64,000 nt of DNA from Lytechinus variegatus (GCF_018143015.1 NC_054740.1:37884180-37948179), one strand, 5' to 3'; positions 21,486 through 33,464 are shown, numbered from the stretch's first letter. The notes: generated by a model not told the origin, from the sequence alone. A program made the numbers and translations.

Positions 21486-22711
21486 TGTGACGCCTCTCGC
21501 GGTCAGGGGCTGGGCGATCTCTCCCGATGCTGTCAACGGAGGACGACTTATACGGCAGAGATCCTGACCTGTGCCGGGGGAGAGAACCGCACTCTCCCTC
21601 CGGACTTCTGGTGACCCGGTAGCCGGTGGGTCGCATAGCCCTATGGGTGCTGCGGCGGCAGGACCTAGTTTAGGCTTGGAAGCCTTGGCTACCACTTTTT
21701 CCTTTGTCCGAGACCGTGGCACCACAGTCTCGGCCTTCCTTCTCTTAGCATCCGACCGCAAATTCGGAATGCTGATCGACGCACCCTCATACTCACCGCC
21801 GCTGGGCGCTCACCGCGGCGTCCCTCCTGCTCGCCTGGAGGCGGCCGACTTCTGTAACTTGCAATCGGGGCGGTCCCCGTGGAGGGCACCAGGTCCTCTG
21901 GGGCTGTGTTAGTCCCATTCAAAGATACCTCTCTCTACCCTGAAAAAGGAAAAACAAGAATTTTTCTTTTTCTTTTTTTTTTTTACAAAGATCTCGCTTA
22001 GATTAAAAGTGGAGACCGGAGTGGTCTTTCCCTCCTCCTAAAAGGAGTTTGTTTGAGCAAACAGAACAAAACAAGAGGGGAGGGGTAGGGAGGAAGAAGA
22101 ACCTAAGAATAGTTTAGGTATCTGCCTGTAAGAAAAAGGAGGTCGGAGACTTTGAAAAAAGAAACTCCTACAAGGTTCCCCTACTATATTCTCTTTTTTT
22201 TTTTTTGTGCCCGAAGGAAAAATTCGAAACAAAAATTCAAAAATGAATGCAAGTTCAGAAGAGAACGAAGTTTCCACCTGCGAAGAAACACAAAAACAAG
22301 CATTCAGAGCAGGAAGAAAAGGGATTGAGAGACAAATAATTCCAGATAAGAGAAATTTTACGATAATTTCCAAGAGGAAAAAAAAGTAACCTCCTGTGGA
22401 AAGGTAAAGAAATTCAGAACAGGAGGAAGGAGGAACGTCTCTAGTAACGATTCCAAGAGGAAGAACGACACAGTAAATCCTCAAAGGGAATCGTAGAGCC
22501 CGCCTGTCGAAATAAAAAAATATATAAGACTAGGAGGGAAGAGGGAATTGAACGAAGAAAACAATTCCGGGACAGGTCAAAAAAATTTCTAACAGGAAGG
22601 AGACCCCACCTGTAAAGAACAAAAAATTTTTTTTTTTTTTTTTTTAGGGGGATTGAATAACCAAACAATCATCAGGTATAATTGCGTAAGCCGAATTAAA
22701 CAATCCCCGAA

Positions 22712-22925
22712 GCGTCTGTGAATAAAATATTAATCAAGAATTTTATTCAGAACAGAAAGGAAAAGGAACTGAGCTTTAAGATCCGCCTGTGAATAAAATA
22801 TCAATCAAGAAATTTATTCAGAACAAAAGGAAAAAGGAATTGAGCTTTAAGATCCGCCTGTGAATAAAATATCAATTAAGAAATTTATTCAGAACAGAAA
22901 GGAAAGAGAATTGAAGAATTAATCA
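22712..22925. repeat. Three tandem 71-bp repeats
   Basis: Units begin CGTCTGTGAATAAAATAT near 22713 and CGCCTGTGAATAAAATATCA near 22784 and 22855, each followed by TTTATTCAGAACA and A/G-rich sequence. Related CCTGT-containing words recur through 22.1-23.0 kb. Confidence 0.85.
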
Positions 22926-23846
22926 ATCAATAATCAATCGAAAATCTTAATAAATCAATTCCAGAAAGCAAGGAAGGAACAGAGTTGAAGATCCCAACCT
23001 GCAAAAAGAAATAACAATAACACCCTCGACAACAAAGTGTAGAGGCTGTCTAGAATTTAATTCAAAAACGGCACCAAAAGCCACCACGCTTTGAACGTGA
23101 AGAACAATAACCATGACAGGTGGTGAAGGCTTGCTGCCACGTAGGCAGGCCAAGCCCGGTGCCTCGCGAACGCGCTAGCGATGCGGCGCGACGAGAACTC
23201 AAACGTTAGAAAAACAATTTAAGTGTCTCCAAAAACACGTCTAAAAAGTCACGCCAAGTGTAAATTCTGAACACAATCTTACACACAAATGGAAAGATTG
23301 AAATTAAAAGGGAGAATGCACCACAGATAAGCGAAAATAATATACCAAAGCTCAAAAAGATTTGAGCTCTTAGGAGACTTATCTGAGCACGTCTTGACAG
23401 GTGGCTTGCCGAAAGCAAAAGAGGAAGATGGACGCTAATTGCGCGGTGATCATGGGTAGTAAGCCTGAACGGGAGAGGGCGCGCTCGCGCTTTTTAAATC
23501 CTTGGGAGTTCTATTCGGGTATGGCAGTCCAGAGGGCTGAACTAGCAAATCAAGTAGATGTATGGAGTTATTGAAGTAAATTAAGCTATAAGTATAGATC
23601 AACAATGTAAAAGAAATTTATTGTCTTTTTTCAGTTGACAATGATTATTATCACTCTCATTTAATTTAGTCATCATTTCATCACCACAAACCCGTTTTGT
23701 TATGTACCAGCTGGTCTTGACAGAATGAAAGTTAGGCTTAAGAATATATATCTGCGAGGGAGTCATGATTGCAATAGTGATTTTTCCTCCTTTTAAACAC
23801 TATATTATACGTCGTTGACCCTTTACTAATGTCTAGATCTTACGTA

Positions 23847-23968
23847 TCGCCGCAACGCCCGTAATCCAAGCTACGTGGGGAAGTTGAAGGTGACGTTGAA
23901 GGTCGGTTCCAGACGTAAATAATCATATCTGATTGATACACGTCTGACAAAACTCAAATACACACCCA
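23847..23968 (+). mobile_element. SINE with 7SL-like head (copy 2, internally deleted)
   Basis: CCCGTAATCCAAGCTACGTGG, then the shared body GAAGGTCGGTTCCAGACGTA and ATCATATCTGATTGATACAC, matches 5182-5362. The segment holding the B box in copy 1 is missing. The flanks 23584-24409 show no gene. Confidence 0.6.
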
Positions 23969-24409
23969 CCCTGCGTGTGACTGTTATTAAAACTTCAAAC
24001 TGCTGATCAATAAAATAAAACTACAATCTGACCATATAGATCTACGTCACAGTTCACCTTTTTTTATTCGAGTACTGACTCTTTGCCTCTTCATAATTAT
24101 GCATGGTTATAAACATGATATATATGCCTAATATTTCATGAGCCATCCGGTCTCACTCGCATCCGAACTAATTCTCAAGGGGCTTAATAAATCTGTTATC
24201 ATAGGACTATGTAATTAACCACACAATGATCATAAGAGTCGCAATGACAATAGACGAATATAATCGACATACAAAAAATGAAATATACAGACCTTGACTC
24301 AGGCTTGACATAATCAGTGTAAAAAAAACCTCATCGTTTAAACATGCAAAACTAATATTGTAGCTGGTATAGCAATGTGAAATATACAACATTAAAACTA
24401 ATAGAATAA

Positions 24410-25260
24410 ATAAAATATATCTCACCTTGTAAAATACACGAAACGAATATTTCAACGAGACGTGAAACGAAATCGATTAACGCCCGAATGATCGAATGAC
24501 GTTAATGATTTTACGCGAATTCCATCAGCCAGTATCTTGGCGTGGGAAATTGTTTTCATTCAGGGGCGGTGCCTGGGTATTATCGTAGGGGGCAAGATAA
24601 TTAACCAAATGGTGACGTCATCATTTCTCTCAATTGAATGATAAGGGTATCCCACAGTTTGATGACCTCATATTATCTCTGAATTATTTTCCTTCTTTAT
24701 CATTTTCTCGCTTCTTTTTCCTCATTACTTAAAAAATCATAGGAATTGAAGCCCATGCCCCCTCCATTGGCACCGCCCCTGTTAGAAACATACAAAATCG
24801 TAACGAACAATTCAACGACAAATGTCGGGGTAAAAGCCTTACTACCTTTTTGTTTAAAAAAAAAGTTGTAAAGCTTTCGGGATACGTTCAATAAAAATTA
24901 TGATAATCAATTTGATTACCCGTAGGTGACAACGCAGCAATCTTCTTGATATGCAACGATAAACTTTATAGAAAAAGGCAAAAGAATACCTTTCTGTCAG
25001 GCGCTAGCTTATTCTACGCCTACAAGGGGGGCCGGGGGATGGTAAACTAACTTACGCTACAAATCCTGACACTAAAACATAGACTTAACCAATTTCCATA
25101 AAGTTCAAAGTTTCATTAAGATCATTAAGTGATATTGCTGTATTGTTCTATGGGTAAAAGGACTTACTCATACAGCAAAATTTGTTCAGTCTCATCATGT
25201 TCCTCCATGATCTGATCTATCTTTGATGGTATTGTCATGCATCCATGTTGCACCATCACA
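24410..25260 (-). pseudogene. Exon-bearing duplicated block C (unknown gene)
   Basis: Homologous to block A through AACG-rich sequence, GGTGACAACGCAGCAATCTT and the region before the donor. On the minus strand a GTGAG donor lies at 24421-24425. A better coding segment lies near 25170-25235, reading IPSKIDQIMEEHDETEQILL before a GAGTAAGT donor. An upstream minus reading to about 25340 is open but unrecognised. A 221-bp MITE interrupts the block. It may be a surviving exon of an unknown gene. Confidence 0.3.
24561..24781. mobile_element. 221-bp MITE with CAGGGGCGGTGCC ends
   Basis: Perfect 13-bp inverted ends CAGGGGCGGTGCC/GGCACCGCCCCTG. The CAGGGGCGG terminus is hAT-like, but no clear 8-bp target duplication is seen. 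Confidence 0.75.
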
Positions 25261-25844
25261 AATTCTAGCATCAAAACTTATTTTCATCCAATACCAAGTG
25301 AGAAAATATTCATCCATCATTGAATGTAGTCCACTAAGTTCAAAGCGTGTCTCGATCTGTCCGGTGATATTCAAAAAGGTATGTTCAAACCGATTACCGA
25401 GGGCAGAACGACCTCCAAAGACCCATCAACAAACCCCGCCGAGAGGTTCGGATAGCCTCCGCGAAGCTCTGCCGTTTGAGTGGACGGGTATCTAATCCGC
25501 AAACAGAAAATTTAAAGTTTCTGCCCAAGGAAAACTTTGTTCAAACTGCTCCTTGTAACTCAAGTTCTTCCAGTCAATATTCCAAACTATGAAAATCCTC
25601 CAACTGCCGTAAAAAATGTTTTCTAAAGTATGAATTCCCGTTTGACGAGCGTCGGTTCCGGTTGGACTGCGCTGCATGCCTCTTCTCGGAGAAAATGATT
25701 CGAGCGCTGAGTCACGTGATGGCAATATGACGCATGAATTTATGTCCAATATTCAGTTGGCGCCAATTACTGATATGCACCCGTGCAGCTACCGAGGCCT
25801 GCATCTGATATAAAAGAAATAATAGAAATATTTTAAAAGCCTTC
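25261..25844. other. Intergenic, no supported gene
   Basis: Moderate GC with short open frames on both strands (25223-25495 plus, 25492-25749 minus). A CACGTG E-box lies near 25710. It could be an upstream exon or promoter of the block A-C gene, but this is unsupported. Confidence 0.4.
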
Positions 25845-26760
25845 ATTTAAGCAATACTTTGTGAAAACGATTGGATTACATGCCATTATATGCAATATTT
25901 ATTGTAACATGTTTTACATCATGGTCCTGACAACACACACAAAATATATACAATGCATAAAAATTATTTCTAAAAAGTAGTAAACTACAATGGCTCACAA
26001 TATAAAAAGATTTATAAGTGGTCTGACCTAGAAGAAGAACAGGATAAAAGAAAGAAGAAAGATGAGAGAGGAAGGTAAGAGAAAGAGGGGGGGGTGGGAG
26101 AAGGAAATAAAAGAAGGTCGGTCAATTAGAAAACAATACATATCATTTCATTAAACGACAGCTTTGAAATATTGGCATTTATACATACGTTTAAAAACTT
26201 CAAGAGAATTTGCATTTTGAATATCAGATGGGAGGCTATTCCAAACCAAGCCACCAGCATATTTAAAACAACTCTTAAAACATTCGAGAGTAGGCTTAGG
26301 TAAAACGACGTTCAACGTATTGGCAAGTCTAGTATTAACAGAATGTCTTTCAAAAACCATTTCCACTTCATTGCACATTCGGACTGGGGCCTTTCCATGG
26401 ATACAGTTATACATTATACAAGCTAAAAAGTAATCACGTCTGATATCAAGCGTTTGCCATTTAAGAGAATTAATTATATCAAGGCCATTTACATTATAAT
26501 AAAAACTGCCTGTTACTATGCGTGCAGCCCTTTTCTGTAATCGTAAAAGTGTATTTCTATGATATAAAGAACAGTTCCCCATACGGAACAAGAATAATCA
26601 AAGGTTGGTTGTATGGTGCATTTATATATTTTATTCAAAACATCCTTGCTTAAAAATTTATTAATTTTCATTAGTGTGAATATCTTGTAACTTAAAGATT
26701 TAATTGAATATTTTATATGAGCATCCAAGCATAGTTTACAATCAGGTGGGACGCATGTAA
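25845..26760 (-). mobile_element. LINE 3' part: reverse transcriptase C-terminus
   Basis: On the minus strand, frames at 26516-26728 and 26151-26591 read HIKYSIKSLSYKIFTLMKIN, TIQPTFDYSCSVWG, LLRLQKRAARIVTG and WNSLPSDIQNANSLEVFKR. That is the conserved C-terminal region after the catalytic core in CR1/Jockey-group LINEs. A frameshift lies near 26580. The 3' part runs to about 25.85 kb. Confidence 0.8.
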
Positions 26761-26846
26761 TGAGGTATGGGGGTGGAGGATGATGACATCTGATTTGGTT
26801 GACGATCCATCTTCTGGGCAGGCGGTCGAGTTGGGGGGTTCCTCAT

Positions 26847-27378
26847 CTAATCTCTTGAAACGATGGGATTCGTCTGATCATTCCTTGGAGTATCTAGGAG
26901 GGCTTCCACCGCATGTTGTAACTTTTTTAAGTCAATAGACATCTGATCAAGCCGTTGATTAATACATTTACATTTCATGCAAATGCGTTCTTGCTCATTG
27001 CAATTGAGTCCACATAGCTGACATTCTTTCACCATGATATTCGACGCATTGAGGGTAGATTCATCGCGGGTAGAATTATGCAAATTAGATGAGATTGGTG
27101 ACGTTGTAGATTCTTCGGGAAGTTCCGTAACACCTCGGGTAACAACAAAATGGCGACATATTTCAGGGTTGACATGGGGTAAATTTTGTAAGTTCCCCTA
27201 AACTGAAATCAAATGGATCTAGGCCCTCAGGTATGGTCTTGTGAGCCCTTTTGATCAAATCAATCGCGTGAGCAATACACTTAATGTTAAGACCACTCGG
27301 CAATTTATACTTGAAAGAAGCTGTACCTGGTTTTCCTTTGAATTTATTTGTCCTAACTGTACCAGCATGACCAGCCAT
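26847..27378 (-). pseudogene. Probable LINE ORF1-like protein with Cys-rich motif
   Basis: On the minus strand an ATG at 27378 begins MAGHAGTVRTNKFKGK and continues basic and helical. One frameshift near 27170-27180 separates this from a second stretch holding ECQLCGLNCNEQERICMKCK, a CxxC-x4-C...CxxC zinc-binding-like motif, then a coiled-coil-like QRLDQMSIDLKKLQHAVEAL. Overlapping its stop, another ATG frame opens (MRNPPTRPPAQKMDRQ) and within ~110 bp runs into the RT C-terminus. The simplest reading is an internally deleted LINE with ORF1 and the start of ORF2. A host gene is the alternative. Confidence 0.45.
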
Positions 27379-27894
27379 GATTGGGACTATGGCAAGAAAA
27401 GGCAGTCGGATAGGAGTCCAGATCCAGAGATATAAACACACCAAGAAATGGAGATAGTAGCTGAGAATATTCCCAAGATTTATTCCAAAATGGTATTGCA
27501 GGAAGTAACAAGACATATAGTGGAGCCAAACTTGATTGATGATGCCATATCCCCATTTTCCAAATTCTTATTTCATTTGATAAATAATAAATAATTATTT
27601 GCTTTTTTCAGACTTGTGTAATCATGTTTCCCGTGGAGCAAAATAAGTTTCAACACTGATGGCTTAACACATTTAATATGTTGTCCATGAATCCTGATAT
27701 TTATTTATTTATTGAAGGAAAATATCAACATAATTAAACAGCTATAACTTCATATAATAAAAAAAAAATTAGCGGAGGAGATGACATCATCAGCATTGTG
27801 ATGTCGACGTGCAGAAAAGTGTTTCTAAGAAACAATGCAAACATTTCAAATGTCATATGGTTTTTATTCCTTTAGACAAGACCAGTATCGGGAG

Positions 27895-28290
27895 AATTTG
27901 AATTCAAGGAGCATTTTGGGGTAAAAGTTGGGAACCGGTCTATTTCACCTAATTTGAATGTGCTGAATCTGATAAGACCGGTTCCCAAGCCAATTTTTAA
28001 TGTCTTGACCACCTAATTTGCATAAACAAAATGGCTGCCAAATTGACCATTTAAAATCTTATTTCTACAATATTCTTTTATAATACTCGCTTTCATCGAC
28101 ATGGATACTGCAAAATCCTGCATACATAACATGTACCATTCGGGAAAATTTGTTATTTCTGTTTTCGGCTAATTAATTATGCAAATTTATGCATATTTTG
28201 CAATATTATGCTATAATTTGATAATTACACCTAAAAAGTTTATCATTTTGGGTACAAATAGCATTTGTATAATTATGATAATTGTTTGGC
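27895..28290 (+). repeat. Left arm of a ~390-bp inverted repeat pair
   Basis: Inverted and ~85% similar by eye to 31495-31885. Shared words include GCATTTTGGGGTAAAAG, GGGAACCGGTC, AATTTGCATAAACAAAATGG and GCTAATTAATTATGCAAATT. Inside, GGGAACCGGTC and GACCGGTTCCC form an 11-bp hairpin stem. Confidence 0.8.
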
Positions 28291-31200
28291 CCTTGAATAT
28301 TTAGGTCAATTTTTCTATGTATTTTATCGTTCTTTGATTTTTCTTTATGTTCCTGTATTTTCTGCCATTTGCTTTAGATTTGTTCGATATGAGATCTTTA
28401 AAAAAACAATATCAATGGCAGACAAATATTAAGCTTCAATGATTGAATCATTTGATTAACTTCTTTTGCCACAAATGTTATTGTACTCAGGAACAAATAC
28501 ACACACATGCTCCCACAACCACACCTGTATATAGAAAGTAATATACTTGCAACGTATAGTAGACATGCCCAATATAAAAACACTTTGATGCCTATCCTAT
28601 AATCATGCCAATTACCAATTCAATGAACCCGTACGAAAAGAACAGTTTAGGAGTTGGAAAACCGGTAATCATGCTGAAATTGAATTTCTTGAAAAAGAAA
28701 TGTTTTATAACAGATCTAATAATCAAATAAATGTATGACTTAAGCAGTGTAGTTTATCAATCTGATATAAGTACCAATACATTGTTAACATCCTTGTAGC
28801 AAAATTATATCATTTGATTCAGCTCCATCAGAACTATACAATCATGGCAGTTAACCAAAGAACAATTTGTGACAAATGCAAAGGGTCTGTATTACTGGAT
28901 CACTTACTAATTTTCTGGTCATTACCGATTTATTCATTTATTTGGCAACGATACGTTTTCCCCAAGTCAACCATCAAAGTGATAACTGAAAACCACAGCT
29001 TCTATCCAATCCTTGCCATTGAAGATTCTTTGACAAATGATACTGAATACAGAAGAGGAAATGATAAAAACATGGGGCTAAGCACAGATTAGCTCCATGG
29101 TAAAAAAAAATAGGCGAAACGAGGAGGATTCCAGCCCAGTCACTGCCCAATGCAGAACAAATTTTCACACTGCGTTCTATGGTTAAAAAGTGCCCGGGAT
29201 GCCTGTCATGCCGGATGAAGGTAAACCAGCATGTAGACAGTTGCAGAAGTCCAGTCTAGAGGTTATCCGGTCATGGATGATATTTTCTGCACCACCTCAT
29301 GTAAGACAATGTCTGATCTCAGCAATATTGTGGAGCTGGTAATATGCAGATTAGCAGACATCTGATGTGCATTTCTTCATGCTCATTGTTCTATCAAAGA
29401 CTACGCCAAGAGATCTAGCCTTGCATACTGGAGATATATAGCTTCCTCAACTATTAAGACTGGAGTTGTAGTCATAATAATTACGCATATATGGAGATGA
29501 CAGAACAAGATACTTCGTTTTTTATCGTTAAGCTCCAGGAAGTTGACCTTCATCCAAAATCGAATCCTCAATGGCAGCACCAACAACAGCAGCTGCACGA
29601 ACCTCTGTATCTTTAATAGATCAATAGTTAGGTATACAGCTGGATGACATCAGCATAGTATACCAAGACCATGAAGCCACATTATAGAGCCAAGAGGAAG
29701 ATTAAGGGACCAAGGACAGACGCCCAAGGAACTCCATAGCAAAGGGTAGCCACAGGATACTGCACGCCAGTGATGAATAAAGCTTCATACAGCTATGTTG
29801 GCAAGGTAAGAGGAAAGCCACTGGAGTGCAGAATCATCAATTCCAAAACAGACTGTCAGTTTTCCAAAAAGAATGACATGTTCCGTGGTATCAAAATCGG
29901 TTGTCAAGTTAAAAAATAACTTTGGCAACTGTTTTCCTCATAGAAACAGATATCCTGGCTCTGCAATCGAAGAAAATTCTCGACCTAGACTTTGATGGTG
30001 AAATAATTATCAGACTCGCATGCCTATCAGAGCTTTGTAAGCTATTGGATGCTGTTGAGTTTAATACCGATCAAAAGAAGTGGATTAATAATAACCTACA
30101 GGAACGCCAAACATGTCAGGTACCCACCATCCTCTGAAAGATATCTTCGTTATCAATTAGAAATAGTCTATCTTATGAAGATATGAAGATGTGTGAATAT
30201 TAGAAGTTTGATAAATGGCCAAAGGGACATTACATGATTCACTGCGGTATTAAAAAGGTGCACTCCGAGCATTTTAACACCTGAAACAAGATCTGGTCAG
30301 ACAGCAGATTCTCTCTCAAGACAAAAGTTTATGTTTCTCTATGCATCTGTGACATAAGAATCGGACATAATCTCAAAAACACAAAACACGATGACTTCGA
30401 TACGAACTGCCTCCGCAGAATACTTGTACTAAATTGGTTCGATTTCAACAATTATAGATGACTTTTATGATATGAGGCTGCCCTGTATCAATGAAATATC
30501 GAACACAAAATCGAGCTGACATTGATCATACAACAGCACTAAGGTAAAGGTGTATATCAAGCTGGGGGAAGCTGGATGCCTCTAAGTTGGATGAAGTGAC
30601 AAACCGTGATAGGACAGGTGCAGTACTGCATTGGAAAAGATATATTATGGAGATGCACAAGTAATCTATTAACGAAGTCCTATGATCAAAATTTGTTATT
30701 GAAAGGATATGCAATGACTTATTCGTTGTGGAACTTTAGGAAATTACAGTCTGGCTTTTAAGACATAGAAAACGGTCTAATTGTATAGGTAAAAAGAGAT
30801 ATTAGATGATTTATATGCGGGTTCAGTTCTGATAATTTCTTTTCAAAATTGGGACTTTTTGACAAGCATAATGGAGAAACACACAGGACATCTCATTTCA
30901 GCAGACTGTTTTCACTTCATTTTGCTAAAGAAAACACACTAAATATATATACATGTATGTGTGATCAGACTCTGTTGGTAGGGGAACATAACTACTCCAA
31001 AGGATATTAAATGCAACCATGATTGACTATTAGGAGTTGAGAATTACAGTACTGTCATAATTCAAATTTAATAATTCATCATCTAAAATTGTAAATATGA
31101 ATGAATTGATTGATATCATAATTCAAGATACCATTTTGTAATCAAAATTTAAGCAATTAATAGTGACACTCGCTTGAATACTGATCGGTTCGTGAAACTC

Positions 31201-31494
31201 GTTGGATCTCCACCAGTGTGCTATTAAAAAAAGGAAGGCACTCCCTGGACGAATTCACCTTTGCAGATATGGGTGCACCTGTTTATGCCCATGGATATAT
31301 ACGAATAAAAAATGTAAAAAAGTGATTACATAATTAAATAATTGAAGCTGATTATTTTCTTCCAGTGATAATCAATACCTTGACAGTTCCCATAACAAAC
31401 ATGTACAAAAAGGTACAAAATACAAAGAATAACATGTGAAATTAAAAAAAAACAATAAAATACATTATTTTTCACTGTGATATTATATTCTAAG
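28291..31494. other. Interval between the inverted arms, old insert sequence
   Basis: Apart from the LINE relic at 29170-29940 I see no recognisable gene. Plus-strand frames at 28814-29092 and 29922-30137 are open but have no family match. If the arms are termini of one ~4-kb element, this is its degraded interior. Confidence 0.4.
29170..29940 (-). pseudogene. Decayed LINE reverse transcriptase
   Basis: Minus-strand translation shows, in scattered frames, LTTDFDTTEHVILF (motif A), YGVPWASVLGPLIFLL (motif B, normally GVPQGSVLGP), YYADVIQLYT (YADD box with the second Asp changed), WMKVNFLELNDKK, and SRLDFCNCLHAGLP near 29240. This order is typical of CR1/Rex-like LINEs with the LDYCN-LLYGLP tail. 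Several frameshifts and stops mark it as ancient. Confidence 0.75.
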
Positions 31495-31885
31495 GGCCGT
31501 ACAATTATTTGTAATGATGCAAATGCTATTTGTACCAAAAATATAAACATTTGAGCTGAAATTATCAAATTATAGCATAATGATCCAAAATATGCATAAA
31601 TTTGCATAATTAATTAGCCGAAAACAGAAATAACAAATTTTCCAATAAGGTACACGTATGTATGCAGGATTTTGCAGTATTTATGTCTGTGAAAGCAAAT
31701 ATAATTAGAGAACATTGTCGAAATAATATTCTGAATTGTCAATTTGGCAGCCATTTTGTTTATGCAAATTAGGTGGTCAAAACATGAGAAATCAGCTTGG
31801 GAACCGATCTTATCAGATTCAGCATATTTGAATTGTGTGAAATAGTCCGGTTCCCAACTTTTACCCCAAAATGCTTCTTAAAGTT
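31495..31885 (-). repeat. Right arm of the ~390-bp inverted repeat pair
   Basis: Counterpart of 27895-28290. It ends CCCAACTTTTACCCCAAAAT. No target duplication is visible outside the pair, so either one large element or two independent insertions is possible. Confidence 0.8.
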
Positions 31886-32309
31886 TATATAGGCCTCTTT
31901 TTCCTGAATGTTTCTAGTCTACTTGTACGATTTTTGTCAATTTCAAGTATTATTTTGTTGTTTTATTTTATTATACTTATTTAAATCCTATTTTCAGCCT
32001 GTGGTATCCTTCGAAGAGGGAGGAAGAGAAGGTAATTTGATTGATTTACGGATTAATCTTATTGATTCCATTATTTTTTCAAATTGATTCTAAAGTCAAT
32101 GTTAGTGAGTTATGATATCTGGCTGCGTGACGAGATACGACAGTCGGCACACGCCTCATGCGCTGTTGTTTATTTGTCAATTGTTACCGTATTTACACTT
32201 AATCGGCATTTGAATCGGCTCTTGGTTCTGAACCAAATGCCGAGTGGCGGACCCGGGGGCGGTGGGTAGCCAGGCGGCTTCTTGAGAGTAAAAATCATTT
32301 ACTAATGCC
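31886..32309. other. Intergenic, no supported gene
   Basis: AT-rich, with an isolated acceptor/donor-like pair at 31998-32031 and a GC-rich patch near 32240-32265. Confidence 0.4.
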
Positions 32310-32939
32310 AGCCTGACACTTGCACGATTTTGTGTCACGCATTGGCACGACTCAAGTCGTGCCAGTGCGCAAACTAGTCGTGAACTGGCGTGAAGTGTGC
32401 GTAAACACGTCGTGACTGCGTGCCATGTCGGGACGAGAATTTTGAAATGTTCAAAATTTTGGTCACGACAAAATTTAGCGACCGGGTCGTGAACTATGCG
32501 CAAACTGTTCGTGAACTCGTCGTGAACTCGTCGGGACGATGCGGGAGGATGCGTGCCAGTGCGTGGCAGTGCGCGCCATGCCACGACTGTCACGAATAGT
32601 TCAAGAACAGCTCACGTCGTGTTCACGAATAGTTAAGCACGACACCGTCCGAACTGCGCAAACTCGTCGTGCCAATGCGGGAAGTGCGTAAACTATGCGC
32701 AAACTATGCGTGAACTCGTCGTGCCAGTTCGTGTCAATGTCGACACTGACTGGCACGCATTCGTGAACTATTCGTGAACTCGTCGTGAACTTGTCGTGAA
32801 CTATGCGTCAACAAGTGTCGTGAACTATGCGTCAACAGCAACTATGCGTAAACAGTGCGGGAGCCTCCCCGTTCGTGCCCCAAAATGGCACGACTTTCCA
32901 CGACAAAATCGTGGCCAAAAGTCGTGCAAGAGTCAGCCT
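32310..32939. mobile_element. 630-bp foldback element packed with CGTGAAC words
   Basis: AGCCTGACACTTGCACGA and TCGTGCAAGAGTCAGCCT are inverted ends (17 of 18). The interior is an irregular array of TCGTGAAC, TGCGCAAAC, TGCGTCAAC and GTGCCAGTGCG words, largely CpG-containing and capable of dense pairing. No protein frame. The target duplication is unclear. Confidence 0.7.
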
Positions 32940-33205
32940 GCAGGTCTTCTTTCTCATTGACCCAAACGACGGAAGCCAAAACCTGAAACTTTCACCCCCG
33001 AGATTTCTACTTTCCTTCTAAAAGATCTAGACCTAAATCATGTACATGAGATAAAACTTCATTTCCGACATTTCTACGCTCTCGTTGTTATTTTTTGAAC
33101 AAGAATTCATAAAAAATGAGAAAAATAAGAAACAAGATGGCGGCGTAAACATCGGGCAAGCCTCTTCCGTCTTTTCACAATATTTTTCTCATTTTTTTTG
33201 TATTC

Positions 33206-33266
33206 TGGTTGGTTGGTGGGTTGGTGGGTTGGTGGGTGGGTGGGGTGGGTTGGGTTGGTTGGTTGA
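33206..33266 (+). repeat. G/T tract (GGTTGGTGGG repeats)
   Basis: Repeated GGG triplets separated by TTGGT or T give G-quadruplex potential on the plus strand. The interval 32940-33464 shows no gene. Confidence 0.8.
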
Positions 33267-33464
33267 TTGATTTTTTTTCTTTTTCATTCCAAACTTTAAC
33301 AAAAGTTACAATGTAAAGCATAACACAAAAATATCTTATACAGAAATGAAAAAAGGGAACCCACTGGAAAGCAAAGCTTGTTAGTATGGGTTCCCTGCAA
33401 TAAATAGTTAATTAAAGAATATCTTTGATCAGTGAAATAATTATGATTTTATAAGAAAACTGAA

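Larger units (their letters stand above)
17082..23583 (-). mobile_element. 6.5-kb element with 43-bp inverted termini, class uncertain (fossil)
   Basis: The left end TAATTTACTTCAATAACTCC (continuing CATACATCTACTTGATTTGC to 17124) is exactly repeated inverted at 23541-23583. The interior is compositionally distinct: GC-rich from 17.2 to 21.9 kb, AT-rich from 22.0 to 23.1 kb. It contains a foldback at 17550, a ~280-bp triplicate at 20634 and a 71-bp triplicate at 22712. Minus-strand reading between about 20.1 and 21.9 kb gives Pro/Ala/Ser/Arg-rich protein pieces that look like former coding sequence, but no transposase, reverse transcriptase or recombinase is recognised. It could be a non-autonomous DNA transposon or a degraded DIRS-like retroelement; it is broken. 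No target duplication is clear. Confidence 0.6.

Noticed and set aside
29922-30137. 71-codon plus-strand frame between the inverted arms
   Set aside because: No match to a known family, and it adjoins a decayed antisense LINE; not enough to call a gene.
31998-32031. 34-bp exon between TTTTCAG and GTAATT
   Set aside because: Too short to judge, and no partner exon or coding frame nearby.
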